NCBI GenBank assembly: GCA_030267965.1
Contig: BRYA01000548.1
Coordinates: forward strand, 728-48,132
Source: Triparma columacea
Taxonomy: Eukaryota; Sar; Bolidophyceae; Parmales; Triparmaceae
Direction: 5' to 3'
DNA length: 47,405 nucleotides
Positions within the stretch are counted from its first letter, which is position 1. Every line of letters begins with the position of its first letter. The notes beneath the pieces were generated by a model. It made no database searches. It had not been told where the DNA came from and saw nothing but the letters and a program-made list of their open reading frames with translations. A program made the position numbers and the translations under genes. Positions 12,574 through 22,614 of the stretch are shown piece after piece.

Positions 12574-14171
12574 TCACTTGTGGCTCGACCTCTTTAAGTC
12601 CATGAGCGCATCAACGCCTAGTTGGAATTTGCCAAAGCTTTCATTACCCCCCCCTATCCCTCCGTCGCTTCCGAGGGCTTCGCCGCAAAGTCTGCACGTG
12701 GCCTCCAGAAACTCGGAGAACACGAGCTCAGGGAGCTCTAGCTGCCGGGGGGGGAACCCCTGGGCCCCGAAAAAGCAGTTCTCCGCCAGCGCGCTCGTCC
12801 TCTCCTCCATTTNNNNNNNNNNNNNNNNNNNNNNNNNNNNCTGGACGTATCTATCGTATAGCTCCTTCAGATAGGTCCTAGTCCCTTCTATCATGTTCTG
12901 GACCTTGGGAGAATCCATCACTGTCTTCACGCGGTCCTCGGAGCGAACGTCGACCCAGGACGGAGCAATGTGCGACTCGATCAAATCTTCCATGCTTTCG
13001 GCTGACCGGCGGGCGCCGCGGGACTTCTCCCGGGCTACTAATATCATCGTTGCGAGAAACTGACGAGCGAGCGAAAAGGGGGAGAAGTGAAAGGTGGGGG
13101 TGAGAATGAATACGCAAATCTATCATGGACCTCACAACGAGGTCGAGGGGCAAGAATTACGTTTCTCGGAACCCTCCCCTCTCTCCCTTCTTACCTCCTC
13201 CTTGTTCAATGTTCCCATCTCAATGTCGTCGTGCTTTCCCTCCCCCCTCGTCCCTAGCCTCTTCTTACACTCCGCCACGTTATTCTTGATCAGGCCGAGG
13301 TCCTTGTTCGCGTTGTATATCATGCACATGTGGAGGGCGTGAGTGAGCTCCGCCAGCGTCACGCATTCCGAGCCTCCTGCGTAAAAGTCGAATATTTCCT
13401 GGAGGATGGGGTAGGCGGTGGGGAAATACGACTGGAGCTCGTCCTGGTCCTTCTGGGAAGAGTCGCTGATGACCTCGACGATGGTAGACCAGTCGTAGTC
13501 GGCGTTTTTCGCGACCCCGATGCCTATCGTCTCCATCTTGCTTATCGTGGAGGTAACACTCATCTCCATCCTCTTTTCTCTCTGCTGCTTCTTCCTTTCC
13601 TCCTCCTTCCTTTTTGCTTCGCTCGTAAGTCGAAGCTTGCTGGCCTCGCCTACACAGAAGCTCTTCTGTTGCCACTCCGTGAGAGAGGGTGCTCCAACAG
13701 AGTCCACCTGCAGTGATGAGGGGGCAGAGGTTAGTTTTTCAGGTTTTGAGTTGGTACAAAACACACTCCTTCCGCGCTCCCTCTCGTGACGGCTACGAAA
13801 AAGGCAACAAAGCGGGAATTTTGTCTTCGCTTCGCTTCGCTTCGCCTTCGCTTCCCTTCGCTATTCCCCCACCCCCTCACCCTCACCTCAACAGCATCCT
13901 GGAGCTCCACCACAAGCTCTGCACCGTCAGTGAACACCTCGTTAACCTTAGCGCTCGGATCCCTCAGGTACTCCCCCTTCTCGCTCTGCATCCCCGACGG
14001 CAGGAAGAACCCTCTGCTTGAGTTTGCTGGCTCCCTGCTTCGAGCTCTACCCTTTGGTTTGCGGATTTCATATTGTTGTGCTGCTACCATGCTAAGCCAT
14101 TTCAAAGATTGTTCGCCTTCCCCGCATGGTACGAAGAACTCCATGTTCTTTACTCGTACTTTGACCCTCAT
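12574..14171 (-). CDS. Conserved-looking protein of unknown function (possible beta-grasp N-terminus and EF-hand-like middle)
   Basis: Three exons, 14171-13887, 13707-13195 and 13059-12574, join in phase 0 to about 427 residues (GTGAG and GTAAG donors, CAG acceptors). A 28-N assembly gap interrupts exon 3, but the same frame is open on both sides. The N-terminus (MRVKVRVKNMEFFVPCGEGE, then WLSMVAAQQYE and GFFLPSGMQSE) reads like a ubiquitin-like or other small beta-rich domain. Residues about 115-145 are a Lys/Glu/Arg-rich helix (SEAKRKEEERKKQQREKRME). The middle has two helix-loop-helix-looking segments (FDFYAGGSECVTLAELTHAL and LNKEEFLATMILV) arranged like a calcium-free EF-hand pair. The C-terminal part has ATCRLCGEAL. 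I do not recognise the family. It is transcribed divergently from IFT74 with 258 bp between starts, so a ciliary or flagellar role is possible but only a guess. Confidence 0.7.
12813..12840. other. Assembly gap (28 N)
   Basis: A run of 28 undetermined bases lies inside exon 3 of the unknown minus-strand gene. Flanking sequence is coding in the same frame on both sides, so the gap either has about its true length or hides a small intron. Confidence 0.99.
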
Positions 14172-14429
14172 GGTGATATATTCCTTTTTTTCGTCAAACT
14201 GCTGCGGCCTGTATTCTCTGCACTCCTTTAACCTAAATTCAAAATCTAGGTGAGCCTTTCATGACACGCGAGCCTGGAACTTCACATCCAAGCAACTCTC
14301 GTCACTTGGTTTTACTTGGGAACCATTTTATTGTTACAACGTTCCTCTTCAACCTCATTTAAACCTTCCCCCTCCTCGACCTCTCGACCTCCTCACCCTT
14401 GCAAACTTTTCTCCTCCCAGCTTATTCAA

Positions 14430-16823
14430 ATGAGACCCATGACGAACATGAGGATGGGCACCGCTTCCGGTCGTGGTGGACCCCTTAGGATGAAGACCGG
14501 CGCTGTTCCTGGAACTTCTGCAGGGACCCAGGCTGCCTTCATCCCGCAGCACAACATTCAGGTTTCTGATCGCCCGGTCACGAACGCCGGGATCGCAGGA
14601 ATGAAGACTGCGTCGGGGCCAGGGCGTCAGGTTCAGGACTCATCCTTCTACGTCGGTCTTCTCCGTTCGAAGATAACTGAGATCACAAAGGAGGTGAGCA
14701 TGTTGGGGAGAGCATGTTGAGAAGCGGAGGTAGCAAGGAAGAGCGCCTGAAGGAGCGAGGAGAAGAGCTGACTGAGGAAGGAGTTCGCTTGTAGCTTGAG
14801 GTCATTAACCCCCTTTCGCTCGTTACAGATCAGGAAGATCAAGACGGACATGGACCAGATGGAGAGAGACGCCGGTCAGTACTCTCAACTTGAGAGGAAG
14901 TACGAGTCCACCTTGATGGAGGTCCGCAACCTTGAGGGAACTCTCGCGGACTACAACCTCGCCATGGACAAGCTTCGGACCTCGACCGACCCTCAGGAGG
15001 TGAAGAACTACCAGCACAACTTGGAGATGAGGAATAGGAACGAGGCATCTGAGATCGATAAGGTCTTCCTCATGAAGCAGCAACGGGAGAAGGGCACCGC
15101 GGACCTTGAGCATCAGATCAACCAGGTCCACATGGCCGCCGAGGCTAAGATCAAGCAGCTCGAGCCCTCGAAGCTCGAAGCCTACGAGAGGCTCATCCAC
15201 GAGAGCCAGCAGCTCCAGCAGGAGGGACTTCAGAGGGAGCAGGAGCTCGAGCAGATGAGGCACAAGATACACGAGCTGGAGTCGGCCGTGAGGGGATCGG
15301 GGATGAGAGAGGAATACAACAACGAGGAAAGGAGGTGAGAAGTGGAGTGGAGTGGAATGGAATAGATTAGATTGGAAGATAGCGATTACGACAGCGTCGA
15401 CATGATCACCTTCTCACCACTCATTTCATCGCTCGTCGCTCGTTGCAGGGCCCAGAGAATCAGGAAGGACCTCATGCAGCTCGAGGAGGACATGGAAATC
15501 GCCCAGATGGACCCCAAGGACGCCCACGCTAGGCTCCTGGAGAAGGTGAGAAATGGGTGAAATACATGGCATCGTCCCAATAACAATGTTGTTTGTACCA
15601 TACCGCCCCACTCCTTCCTAACCATGAACGCTCTTCGCAGGTCAAGGAGGACAACAGGAAAACCACAGAGCTCGACAACAGAAGCAAGGAGATCGACTCG
15701 GAGATGAAAAAGGGGAAGAGGCAACTCGTGGAGCTACAGAACGACCTTCAGGAGAGGGAGAGGGGGGACAAGAGCAAGGTGAGAGGAGACGAGGAGCGAA
15801 GTGGCGAGCTTGTAAATGCCGTGACAGCCGACCTGTTTCTCATCTACTATTATTCCAAAATCATTCGACCGTCGCAGAATGACACCCATAAGTACGAAAA
15901 ATTATTCCAGAGGGACAATGAGATGACGACATTCCTGGGCAACTTTGACAAGCAGAAGGAGGAGACCGTGCAGGACCAGGAGAGAACCCGGCAGACCATA
16001 GTGGCGCTCCTCGAGCACATCTCGTCAGGAATTGGATCCACTGAGGATATGCCCAGCCAGGAGAGGCTAGAAGAAATGAAGGATGAGGTTAGGTGAGAAT
16101 GGTCAAGGATTGCAAGATTTTTTCCTAACCCAACCAAACCCTTTCCACCAACCAACTAACGCGATCCCCTCCCTATTTCGCCGCAGCTTCAAGGCTAAGC
16201 AGCTCGAGACATCCCAGCAGACCATGGCGCGGCTGCAGGAGCAGAGGGCCAAGAGGATCGAAGAGATGGACAAGATCAACAAGCTCGACGAGAAGGTGAG
16301 GGGAGGCGCGACGATGCGAGAATGGCCCGCCCGAGTTAGCGCAGCGTCCTTTTCGCTCATAACCCCTTTCTCGCGCAATTCGCTTCCCGAACCCCCCCCC
16401 CCCCCCCCCTCCCCGCCTCCTTAGATCGGAGTCGAGCTCACCCAGCTCAAGGAGAAGATGGAAAGGATGAAGGATGAAATGAATAACTTTGAGGACATCG
16501 AGGGCCTCAGGAACAGGGCCACGTTCACCAAGGACGAGTTGGAGAAGCTCCGGGAGAAGTACATGACCCGCAGGGGCGCCATAAAGCAGCAGGTCGCCTC
16601 CCTCAGCGCCCAGGTCGAAGCCAACAAGAAGGCGCTGGCAGTTAACGAGACGTCGAAGAACCTCACCTCGCTAGAGCAGAAGCTGAGGCACTACGAGCAG
16701 AACATCTTCAGCCTTAAGGAGTACGTGGAGACAAAGGGGAGGGAGACGGACTTTGAAACCCTCAAGGTTGACGTTTTCAAAATGGTCAAGAGCTTGAATG
16801 AAAAGGCCATAGAGATCAGCTAA
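14430..16823 (+). CDS. IFT74: Intraflagellar transport protein IFT74 (IFT-B core)
   Basis: Seven exons, 14430-14693, 14829-15334, 15449-15545, 15641-15778, 15878-16092, 16187-16295 and 16425-16823, join in frame to 575 residues; all six introns begin GTGAG. The start Met opens the basic, Gly/Arg-rich N-terminus (MRPMTNMRMGTASGRGG). In IFT74 this region, with IFT81, binds tubulin. It is followed by the family signature GMKTASGPGRQVQDSSFYVG and LLRSKITEITKEI. The rest is almost entirely coiled coil (for example YESTLMEVRNLEGTLADYN and LEPSKLEAYERLIHESQQL), as expected for the partner of IFT81 in the IFT-B complex that carries cargo along the axoneme. The length fits the family (about 600 residues). 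Its presence says the organism makes a flagellum at some life stage. Confidence 0.93.
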
Positions 16824-16958
16824 ACGAGGGAAGGTATATCGGGGAGGAGAGTGGGGGTCAAGGGGAGGGGGGGGTAGATTGAGGCGTGCGGAATAAATCA
16901 GGCGTTTCCCCACTTGAAATTTTTTAACCAAAATTTTTACCAGTTCATGCTAGGGTCA

Positions 16959-19749
16959 TTAAAAATTGCAGGAGTCCACCCTCGCCCCCATAGTTTTCTC
17001 CCTCGGCGTTTCGTCTTCCCCTTCGTCGTAATTGTGGTAATCCTTTTCGGGTACTTTTCCATGCATCTCTTCCGTTTTCGTTAAAGTCATCTCAATACCT
17101 TTATCTTCTCCTTGTAGTGGCGGGTCGATGTTGTTCCCATCCGATAGATCGAATTCTGAAGGGTGCCGTGTAATGAAAAGCAAGCTCAGCAAGCTGTGGA
17201 AAAAGGGTTGCGGTGAGGGTTGGGGATGGGGGGAGGGGGGATCAGTGTTGGTATTTTTGATGTATACGACGTTCTTTACACAACTCTTCCATTCTATTTT
17301 GCCCTGTTCCCGTTCTCTCTCCATCCCCCTCCCACCCCCCCTCCCCCCCCCGACAGGCTCACCTCGCGGTCCCTAGTAAAGAAACGTAAACCCCGATCCC
17401 GTAAAGCGGGAAAACCCCCGCCAAGCCCAGCAGATTGTTGCACTCCATATACGACACCGCCCACTTCTCGCAATTCCTCTCGATCTTCCCGTTCGCGATG
17501 AGCATCCCCGTCAACGGCAGCGTACCACCGAACGCTGCGCCGGCTAGGTTGTGGGAGATGGATACACCGGAGTAGGCGACGGAGGGGAAAGGACTCCAGA
17601 GGGATACCTGCCAGGCGGCGACGCCGGAGTAACCGAGGGCGAGGAATGTGGCGAATACTAAGGAGTTGAACCATATTATGGACGGCACGCGGGTCTCGAT
17701 CGCTAGGAGGAGGAAGGGGGCTGAGAATGTCACCCCTGTTAAGCCTAGAGCTACAGGGAGGATGCGGGGGGTTAAGGTGTCGTTGATCTTCCCGAATATA
17801 ATCGTCGCTATTATGTAGTAAAGCAGTACTGACATTGACATGTACGCGGCCGTCCGTGAGGTAACCATCTCCGTCGGTCCTGAGATGTAAGCGGGGATGA
17901 AAATCACTAAGAGGTTGAAGCAGGCGGACAAACCACCGATGGAAAGGACGTGACCGACCATCTGACGGACGAGGATGGGGCGGGATAGAATGCGCTGGAA
18001 GGAGAGACTGCCGCGACGGTACGATTCGTAGATGGTGCGGGGCGGAGCCGGGGGGGGGGGGACGGACGAAGCACCGAACTGTCCGTAGTTGAGAGTGTCC
18101 GCTTTCCTACTGAACGTTCTTACCACGACACCCTCCGCCCATATTTTGCCGTCTCCATCCTCCTCCTCGATTTGTCCTTTCTCAACTTGCCCTGTCCTCT
18201 CTTCTCCCCTTTCAATCTCTTCCTTCGGTTCCTTCAATATGGTTATCATAGGTACGATTAGTAGCATGGCGGCGCCCCAAGGTAGCCTCCATCTGTTGTC
18301 CCACTCCTTGAAGATTAGGCGGACGAGGGATGCGAAAATGTTGGCGAGGAGGAAACCTGTTGCGGCTGCTGCGTGGCACATTGAGCCGCGACGACCAAGG
18401 ATACCTAAGGTAGGAGGGGAGTGGGGGGGAGGTGGAGGGGGGATGGGGGAGGGAGTGAGTTGGTCTTCATGTTTGTATGTTCGTATGACAATGCCCCCCC
18501 TTCCTTCCCAAAAAAAGAAAGGGACCCTCACCTTTAGGTGACGTAGAAATGGCAAGCACGTGACACCCCGGTGACTGTCCTCCCACCGATATCCCCTGCG
18601 CAAGTCTCGTAAAGATGAGCATAACCTGCGCAGCTTTCCCTCCCTGTGAGTACGTGGGTAGAAATATCATTAGAAGAGTCGGGAAGAGAACACAGGTGAA
18701 GGAGAGGTATAGGGCCTTTGTGTGACGACGGCTGTAACCGAGGTGGGAGGTACTGGGTAAGGCGGACCTACTGGGGGAGGCGGAGGTGGGGGGGAGGAGG
18801 GATAAACCAGTGTCGCCGATCTCGCCGAATATTAAACCGCCGAGAGGGTGGAGGATAAAGGAGGATGTGTAGATTAGGAGGGTGTACGTTAATTGGAGGG
18901 AACGGGGGGACTGAGGAGGGCGTTGGTTGTTGTACAGAGTTGGGTGAGATTGGGGTATTCATTGGGTTAGTGGTGTGAATCAACCTCCAGTTGTTTGCAC
19001 TTGCAGTGAAGACAACGCAATGAGGACTGCGCATTTTTATAGGACCTGCCTGGTTGAGGAAACCAACAACCTGATGAGCAGCGAGTGTTAGATAGATCAT
19101 TGCACAAGCCGCCAAGCCTGAGACGCCCTCTTATATTCGTCAGTATTATGAGATTTTTGTCTACCATGCTTTTTCGGTCAGAATCTACTATCACTATGTT
19201 AAACACAGTCATCACCCGAAAGAATTATTCACCAGCATCGCCCCATGCACGCATTCGCTCCCCCACTCGACTTACCTCTATTCCATCCCCCCATCTCCTC
19301 GATCTCTTGAACCCAATTCAAACTGCGCTACGGTGTCCACTGTATAACAACACAGTAAACGCACTCACCTTTGGGAAGAAGCTTGCTCCAATCTCTCCGC
19401 TAAAGACAGCGAAGGAGCCGAAGTCAAACCACTCGTAACATGAGCCAACGTACGAGTACAATGCGGGGACTGCTGGTTTTGCTTTTACATTTGAGGGGTA
19501 TTTTTTCGAAGTTGTGTTTGAAGGCGCACTCAAAGGGTTGGAAGGCGCAGTGAAAGAGTTGGAAGCAGCGTTGAAAGCTGAATTGAAAGATGAATTGAAT
19601 GCTACATATGGAGAGTTAAGAGTGCGTAGAGTGGTGTCTACGCTGGTGTTGCAGCCTGATGGAGAGATGAGAGTATCTGGAGGAGTATCATCAAGTGTGG
19701 TGTCATTAGAGCATGTTAGGAATCTCTCTAAAGCTTGTAACAACGACAT
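16959..19749 (-). CDS. MFS transporter, metabolite:H+ symporter (MHS/ProP-like) family
   Basis: Four exons, 19749-19369, 18910-18532, 18404-17363 and 17193-16959, join to 678 residues (three GTGAG donors). The N-terminal ~100 residues are Ser/Thr/Asn-rich and probably cytosolic. Then YEWFDFGSFAVFSGEIGASF matches the first helix of MHS transporters (family consensus EWYDF near the membrane). FILHPLGGLIFGEIGD and the loop with YSRRHTKALYL correspond to the conserved GG-x-x-F-G-x-x-GDR-x-GR motif between helices 2 and 3. LIFTRLAQGISVGGQ is helix 4. About twelve membrane segments follow. Relatives import proline, glycine betaine, dicarboxylates or other small solutes with protons; the substrate here cannot be told. 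The central loop between the two bundles (EEIERGEERTGQVEKG) is highly charged and the C-terminal tail acidic. The reading frame appears to stop at 17359, but a GTGAG donor there leads to a fourth exon that completes the last helix (SLLSLLFITRHP). Confidence 0.85.
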
Positions 19750-20106
19750 TGGAGCTGAGTGTTGTTGGTAGTGTGTGTGTGTGTGGTTGATAATGTTGTT
19801 GGAATTTGAAAGAGGTCGAGAGAGAGACTATGTTATTTCTTATTCACGCTCTGATACAATCTTATACAATCTTATACACTCTTATACGCTCTTATTAACA
19901 CTGTGCATAAATAGTATAGTGCGAAAGGTCCCGAAATAGGGAGAAATTGGGGTTAATTGGGGTCAGGCTTTTCGTGCTTTTGGAAGTCTTTCTGACCAGC
20001 TTCCGATGCAGCTGCTGCCTCTCGTGCATACTGCTGTTACTGGAAGCATTCAACAAAGCTACAAAGCCACACTTGCTGGCCGAGCATATCGGTGTCCAGC
20101 GAGAAT
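19750..20106. other. Divergent promoter region, simple repeats
   Basis: This spacer separates the MFS transporter start (-) and zinc-finger gene 1 (+). It holds a GT dinucleotide run (about 19771-19787) and an imperfect array of 'cttatac(a/g)' units around 19856-19896. The last ~70 bp is similar to the flank before zinc-finger gene 2. Confidence 0.6.
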
Positions 20107-21129
20107 ATGGCGTCAGATATGGACATGTTTGCGCCAAATACCACCACCACAATAGATGATTTCAAGGTGGAAGAATTTACATGGACGGAACCACGTATCC
20201 TTCCTGGGTTTCAAGGACACAACAAGGGTACATCGACAGCGACTGGTGTAGATGGATCGGGAAGCGGGGAGATGGTTGAAGATGGTAACGTGGTACAGCA
20301 TGATCTGCTTGTTTGCCAACCATGTGATGGGGAGGTGGAAGTTGTTGCTGAAGGGAAGACTCACAGCAGTGGCATGGGAGTGGTGGGTGTTAATGGAAAG
20401 GTTGCTGCGAGGTTGTATGAGTATGATAAGGAAGAGATAAATGAGAGGCCTTACCGCTGCACACAGAGAGGATGTAAATATAGGGCGAAGGAGAGCAACA
20501 ATCTCGAGCAGCACCTTGCAGATATTCACGACATTGGCGTAACCTGGCACACATGTCCACAAGAAGGGTGTGATTATAAGACGAAGAGGAGAGACCACAT
20601 CAATCAATCAATCAAGAAGCACCTTGCTGATATTCACGATATTGGCGTAACATGGCATACATGCCCGCAAGAAGGGTGTGAATATAAGGCGAAGCAGAGA
20701 AGCCACATCAAGGAACACCTTGCTGATATTCACGATGTTGGCGTAACCTGGCATACATGCCCACAAGAGGGGTGTGAGTATAAGACGAAGAAGAGAGGCC
20801 ATATCAAGCTTCACCTTGCTAATATTCACGATATTGGCGTAACCTGGCATACATGCCCGCAAGAGGGTTGTGAATTCAAGGCGAAGATGAGAGGCAGCCT
20901 CAAGAGGCACCTTACTCATGTTCACGATATTGGCGTAACATGGCATCCGTGCCCGCAAGAAGGGTGTGAATATAAGGCGAAGTTGAGAGGCACAATCAAG
21001 AGGCACCTTGCTCATATTCACGATATTGGCGTAACCTGGTATCCATGCCCGCAAGAAGGGTGTGAATATAAGGCGAAGCAGAGATCAAGCATAAAGAGGC
21101 ACCTCGCTTATATTCACGACATTGGCTAA
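20107..21129 (+). CDS. C2H2 zinc-finger protein 1, seven-finger array (tandem paralogue)
   Basis: A single exon of 340 residues. The start at MASDMDMFAPNTTT is preferred because the same start is conserved in the paralogue downstream. Residues 1-115 lack a recognised domain and are acidic, Gly/Val-rich with short identical blocks in the paralogue (DDFKVEEFT, ILPGFQGHNKGT, MVEDGNVVQHDLLVCQPCD). Seven fingers follow on a 32-residue period, consensus C-P-Q-E-G-C-x12-H-x4-H. The linker DIGVTWHT replaces the classical TGEKP. Finger 1 has RCTQRGC. Finger 2 contains a 4-residue insertion (x16 rather than x12) caused by an 'atca' microsatellite. The array ends right after the last finger. Fingers are nearly identical except at the helix positions that contact DNA, implying sequence-specific DNA binding in the nucleus. 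The target is unknown. Confidence 0.9.
   Translation: MASDMDMFAPNTTTTIDDFKVEEFTWTEPRILPGFQGHNKGTSTATGVDGSGSGEMVEDGNVVQHDLLVCQPCDGEVEVVAEGKTHSSGMGVVGVNGKVAARLYEYDKEEINERPYRCTQRGCKYRAKESNNLEQHLADIHDIGVTWHTCPQEGCDYKTKRRDHINQSIKKHLADIHDIGVTWHTCPQEGCEYKAKQRSHIKEHLADIHDVGVTWHTCPQEGCEYKTKKRGHIKLHLANIHDIGVTWHTCPQEGCEFKAKMRGSLKRHLTHVHDIGVTWHPCPQEGCEYKAKLRGTIKRHLAHIHDIGVTWYPCPQEGCEYKAKQRSSIKRHLAYIHDIG
20600..20620 (+). repeat. 'atca' microsatellite inside zinc finger 2
   Basis: Repeated 'atca' units encode Ile-Asn-Gln-Ser and lengthen the second finger by exactly four residues relative to its neighbours. Replication slippage of 12 bp is the simplest origin. Confidence 0.85.
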
Positions 21130-21365
21130 TATTGAAAAGTCTTTTCTTTCCGAAAGCCTCAACTTCGCACCCCTTACTTTAAAAATATCCCATCCTTATT
21201 CTCAAATTACTTTAGGGTTACGTAGAATATATTGGGTTGATGGGGTCATGGGTCTTTTGGGGTATTTTTTCCGTCCAGGTTCTTCCCAAAACAACGCTAC
21301 CTGTTCTGGAAGCATTCAACAAAGCTACTGCTTGCTGGCCTTGCACATCGGTGTTCAGTGAGAGT

Positions 21366-22205
21366 ATGGCGTCAGATATGGACATGTTTGCGCCAAATAC
21401 CACCACAGTCATAGATGATTTCAAGGTGGAAGAATTTACATCGACACAACCAGGTATCCTTCCTGGGTTTCAAGGACACAACAAGGGTACAACGACAGCG
21501 ATTGGTGTAGATGGATCGGGAAACGGGGAGATGGTTGAAGATGGAAACGTGGTACAGCATGATCTGCTTGTTTGCCAACCATGTGATGAGGATGAGGATG
21601 TGGAGGTTATTGCTGAAGGGAAGACTAACAGCAGTGGGGTTGGAGTAGGTGGGGTGAATGGACAGGTGGCTGCGAGGATGTATGAGTACGACGAGGATGA
21701 GATAGATGAGAGGCCTTACTCGTGCAATCAGAGAGGATGTGAATATAAGGCGAAGAGGAAACGCGAAATCAAGCAGCACCTTGCTTGTATTCACGATATT
21801 GGCGTAACATGGCATACATGCCCACAAGAGGGGTGTGAATATAAGACGAAGCAGAGAGGCAATATCAAGAGGCACCTTGCAGACATTCACGATATTGGCG
21901 TAACATGGCACCCATGCCCGCAAGAGGGTTGTGAATTCAAGGCGAAGGCAAGAGGCAAGATCAAGCCCCACCTTGCCAACGTTCACGATATTGGCGTAAC
22001 ATGGCATCCATGCCCAATAGAGGGGTGCGAATATAAGACGAAGCATAGAGGCAGCATCAAGCAGCACCTTGCTGATATTCACGATATCGGCGTAACGTGG
22101 CATGAGTGCACAATAGAGGGGTGTGAGTATAAGGCGAAGAAGAAAAGCACTATCAAGACGCACGTTTCGAGGCGGCACTGTGAAATCTTGAAGCATCTAA
22201 GTTGA
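21366..22205 (+). CDS. C2H2 zinc-finger protein 2, five-finger array (tandem paralogue)
   Basis: A single exon of 279 residues from the conserved start MASDMDMFAPNTTT; an in-frame ATG also exists at 21240, but the upstream part is not conserved as protein in the first copy. The N-terminal ~110 residues closely match paralogue 1, with an added acidic run (DEDEDVEV). Five C2H2 fingers follow with the same 32-residue period and DIGVTWH linkers. The last is divergent (HECTIEGCEYKAKKKSTIKT then HVSRRH) and is followed by a short tail. Predicted contact residues (helix -1, 2, 3, 6) read R/R/E/Q, Q/G/N/R, A/G/K/P, H/G/S/Q and K/S/T/T, different from those of paralogue 1, so the two proteins should read different DNA. 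Similarity extends upstream of the ATG to about 21300, so the duplication included 5' flank. Confidence 0.9.
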   Translation: MASDMDMFAPNTTTVIDDFKVEEFTSTQPGILPGFQGHNKGTTTAIGVDGSGNGEMVEDGNVVQHDLLVCQPCDEDEDVEVIAEGKTNSSGVGVGGVNGQVAARMYEYDEDEIDERPYSCNQRGCEYKAKRKREIKQHLACIHDIGVTWHTCPQEGCEYKTKQRGNIKRHLADIHDIGVTWHPCPQEGCEFKAKARGKIKPHLANVHDIGVTWHPCPIEGCEYKTKHRGSIKQHLADIHDIGVTWHECTIEGCEYKAKKKSTIKTHVSRRHCEILKHLS

Positions 22206-22614
22206 GTTGAAGTGATGTATTGTTGCATAATATATTTGATGAAGTCTTATATTGTTACACAAATTGAGTGGAAGAAGCATGCTTAACGAACCACGCTAAA
22301 CGAAGCATGCTTAACGAACGACGCTAAACGAACCACGCTAAACGAACCACGCTAACCCTCAACTAGCCTTAGGATCGATGGCAATCAAGCCTAAATCCAA
22401 TTTTTGCCTTGTTGGTTTTTTCCTAATCCAAAACGAATCCAATTTAGCCTTAATTTAGCCTACTTACGTCAAATTCTTCCAGACATCTGTGATTGTCTTT
22501 AAATCTCCAACCCATCAACCAACATCAACATACTGCGCAGTGTACATAAACAGGTTTCTCCCACACCCTCTTATATTCCCTCATCGTCTCCCATCTGTTC
22601 TTGCCTCATTTCAC
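22206..22614. other. Intergenic with short tandem repeat
   Basis: This lies between zinc-finger gene 2 and the DNA ligase. It holds the repeat described at 22276-22356 and AT-rich sequence with a thrice-used 'tttagcct' phrase near 22443-22470. No ORF is convincing. Confidence 0.6.
22276..22356. repeat. 14-16 bp tandem repeat
   Basis: Units such as 'acgaaccacgctaa' and a variant 'acgaagcatgcttaa' are repeated about six times. The variant contains the palindrome 'gcatgc'. No coding potential is evident. Confidence 0.85.

Noticed and set aside
17359..18603. MFS frame read as one ORF from 18603 to 17359
   Set aside because: The N-terminal part is intron sequence; splice sites at 18532/18404 and 17363/17193 give a continuous transporter.
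21240..21365. Upstream ATG extension of zinc-finger protein 2
   Set aside because: The corresponding sequence in the paralogue is not in the same frame as protein; the shared start is MASDMDMF.
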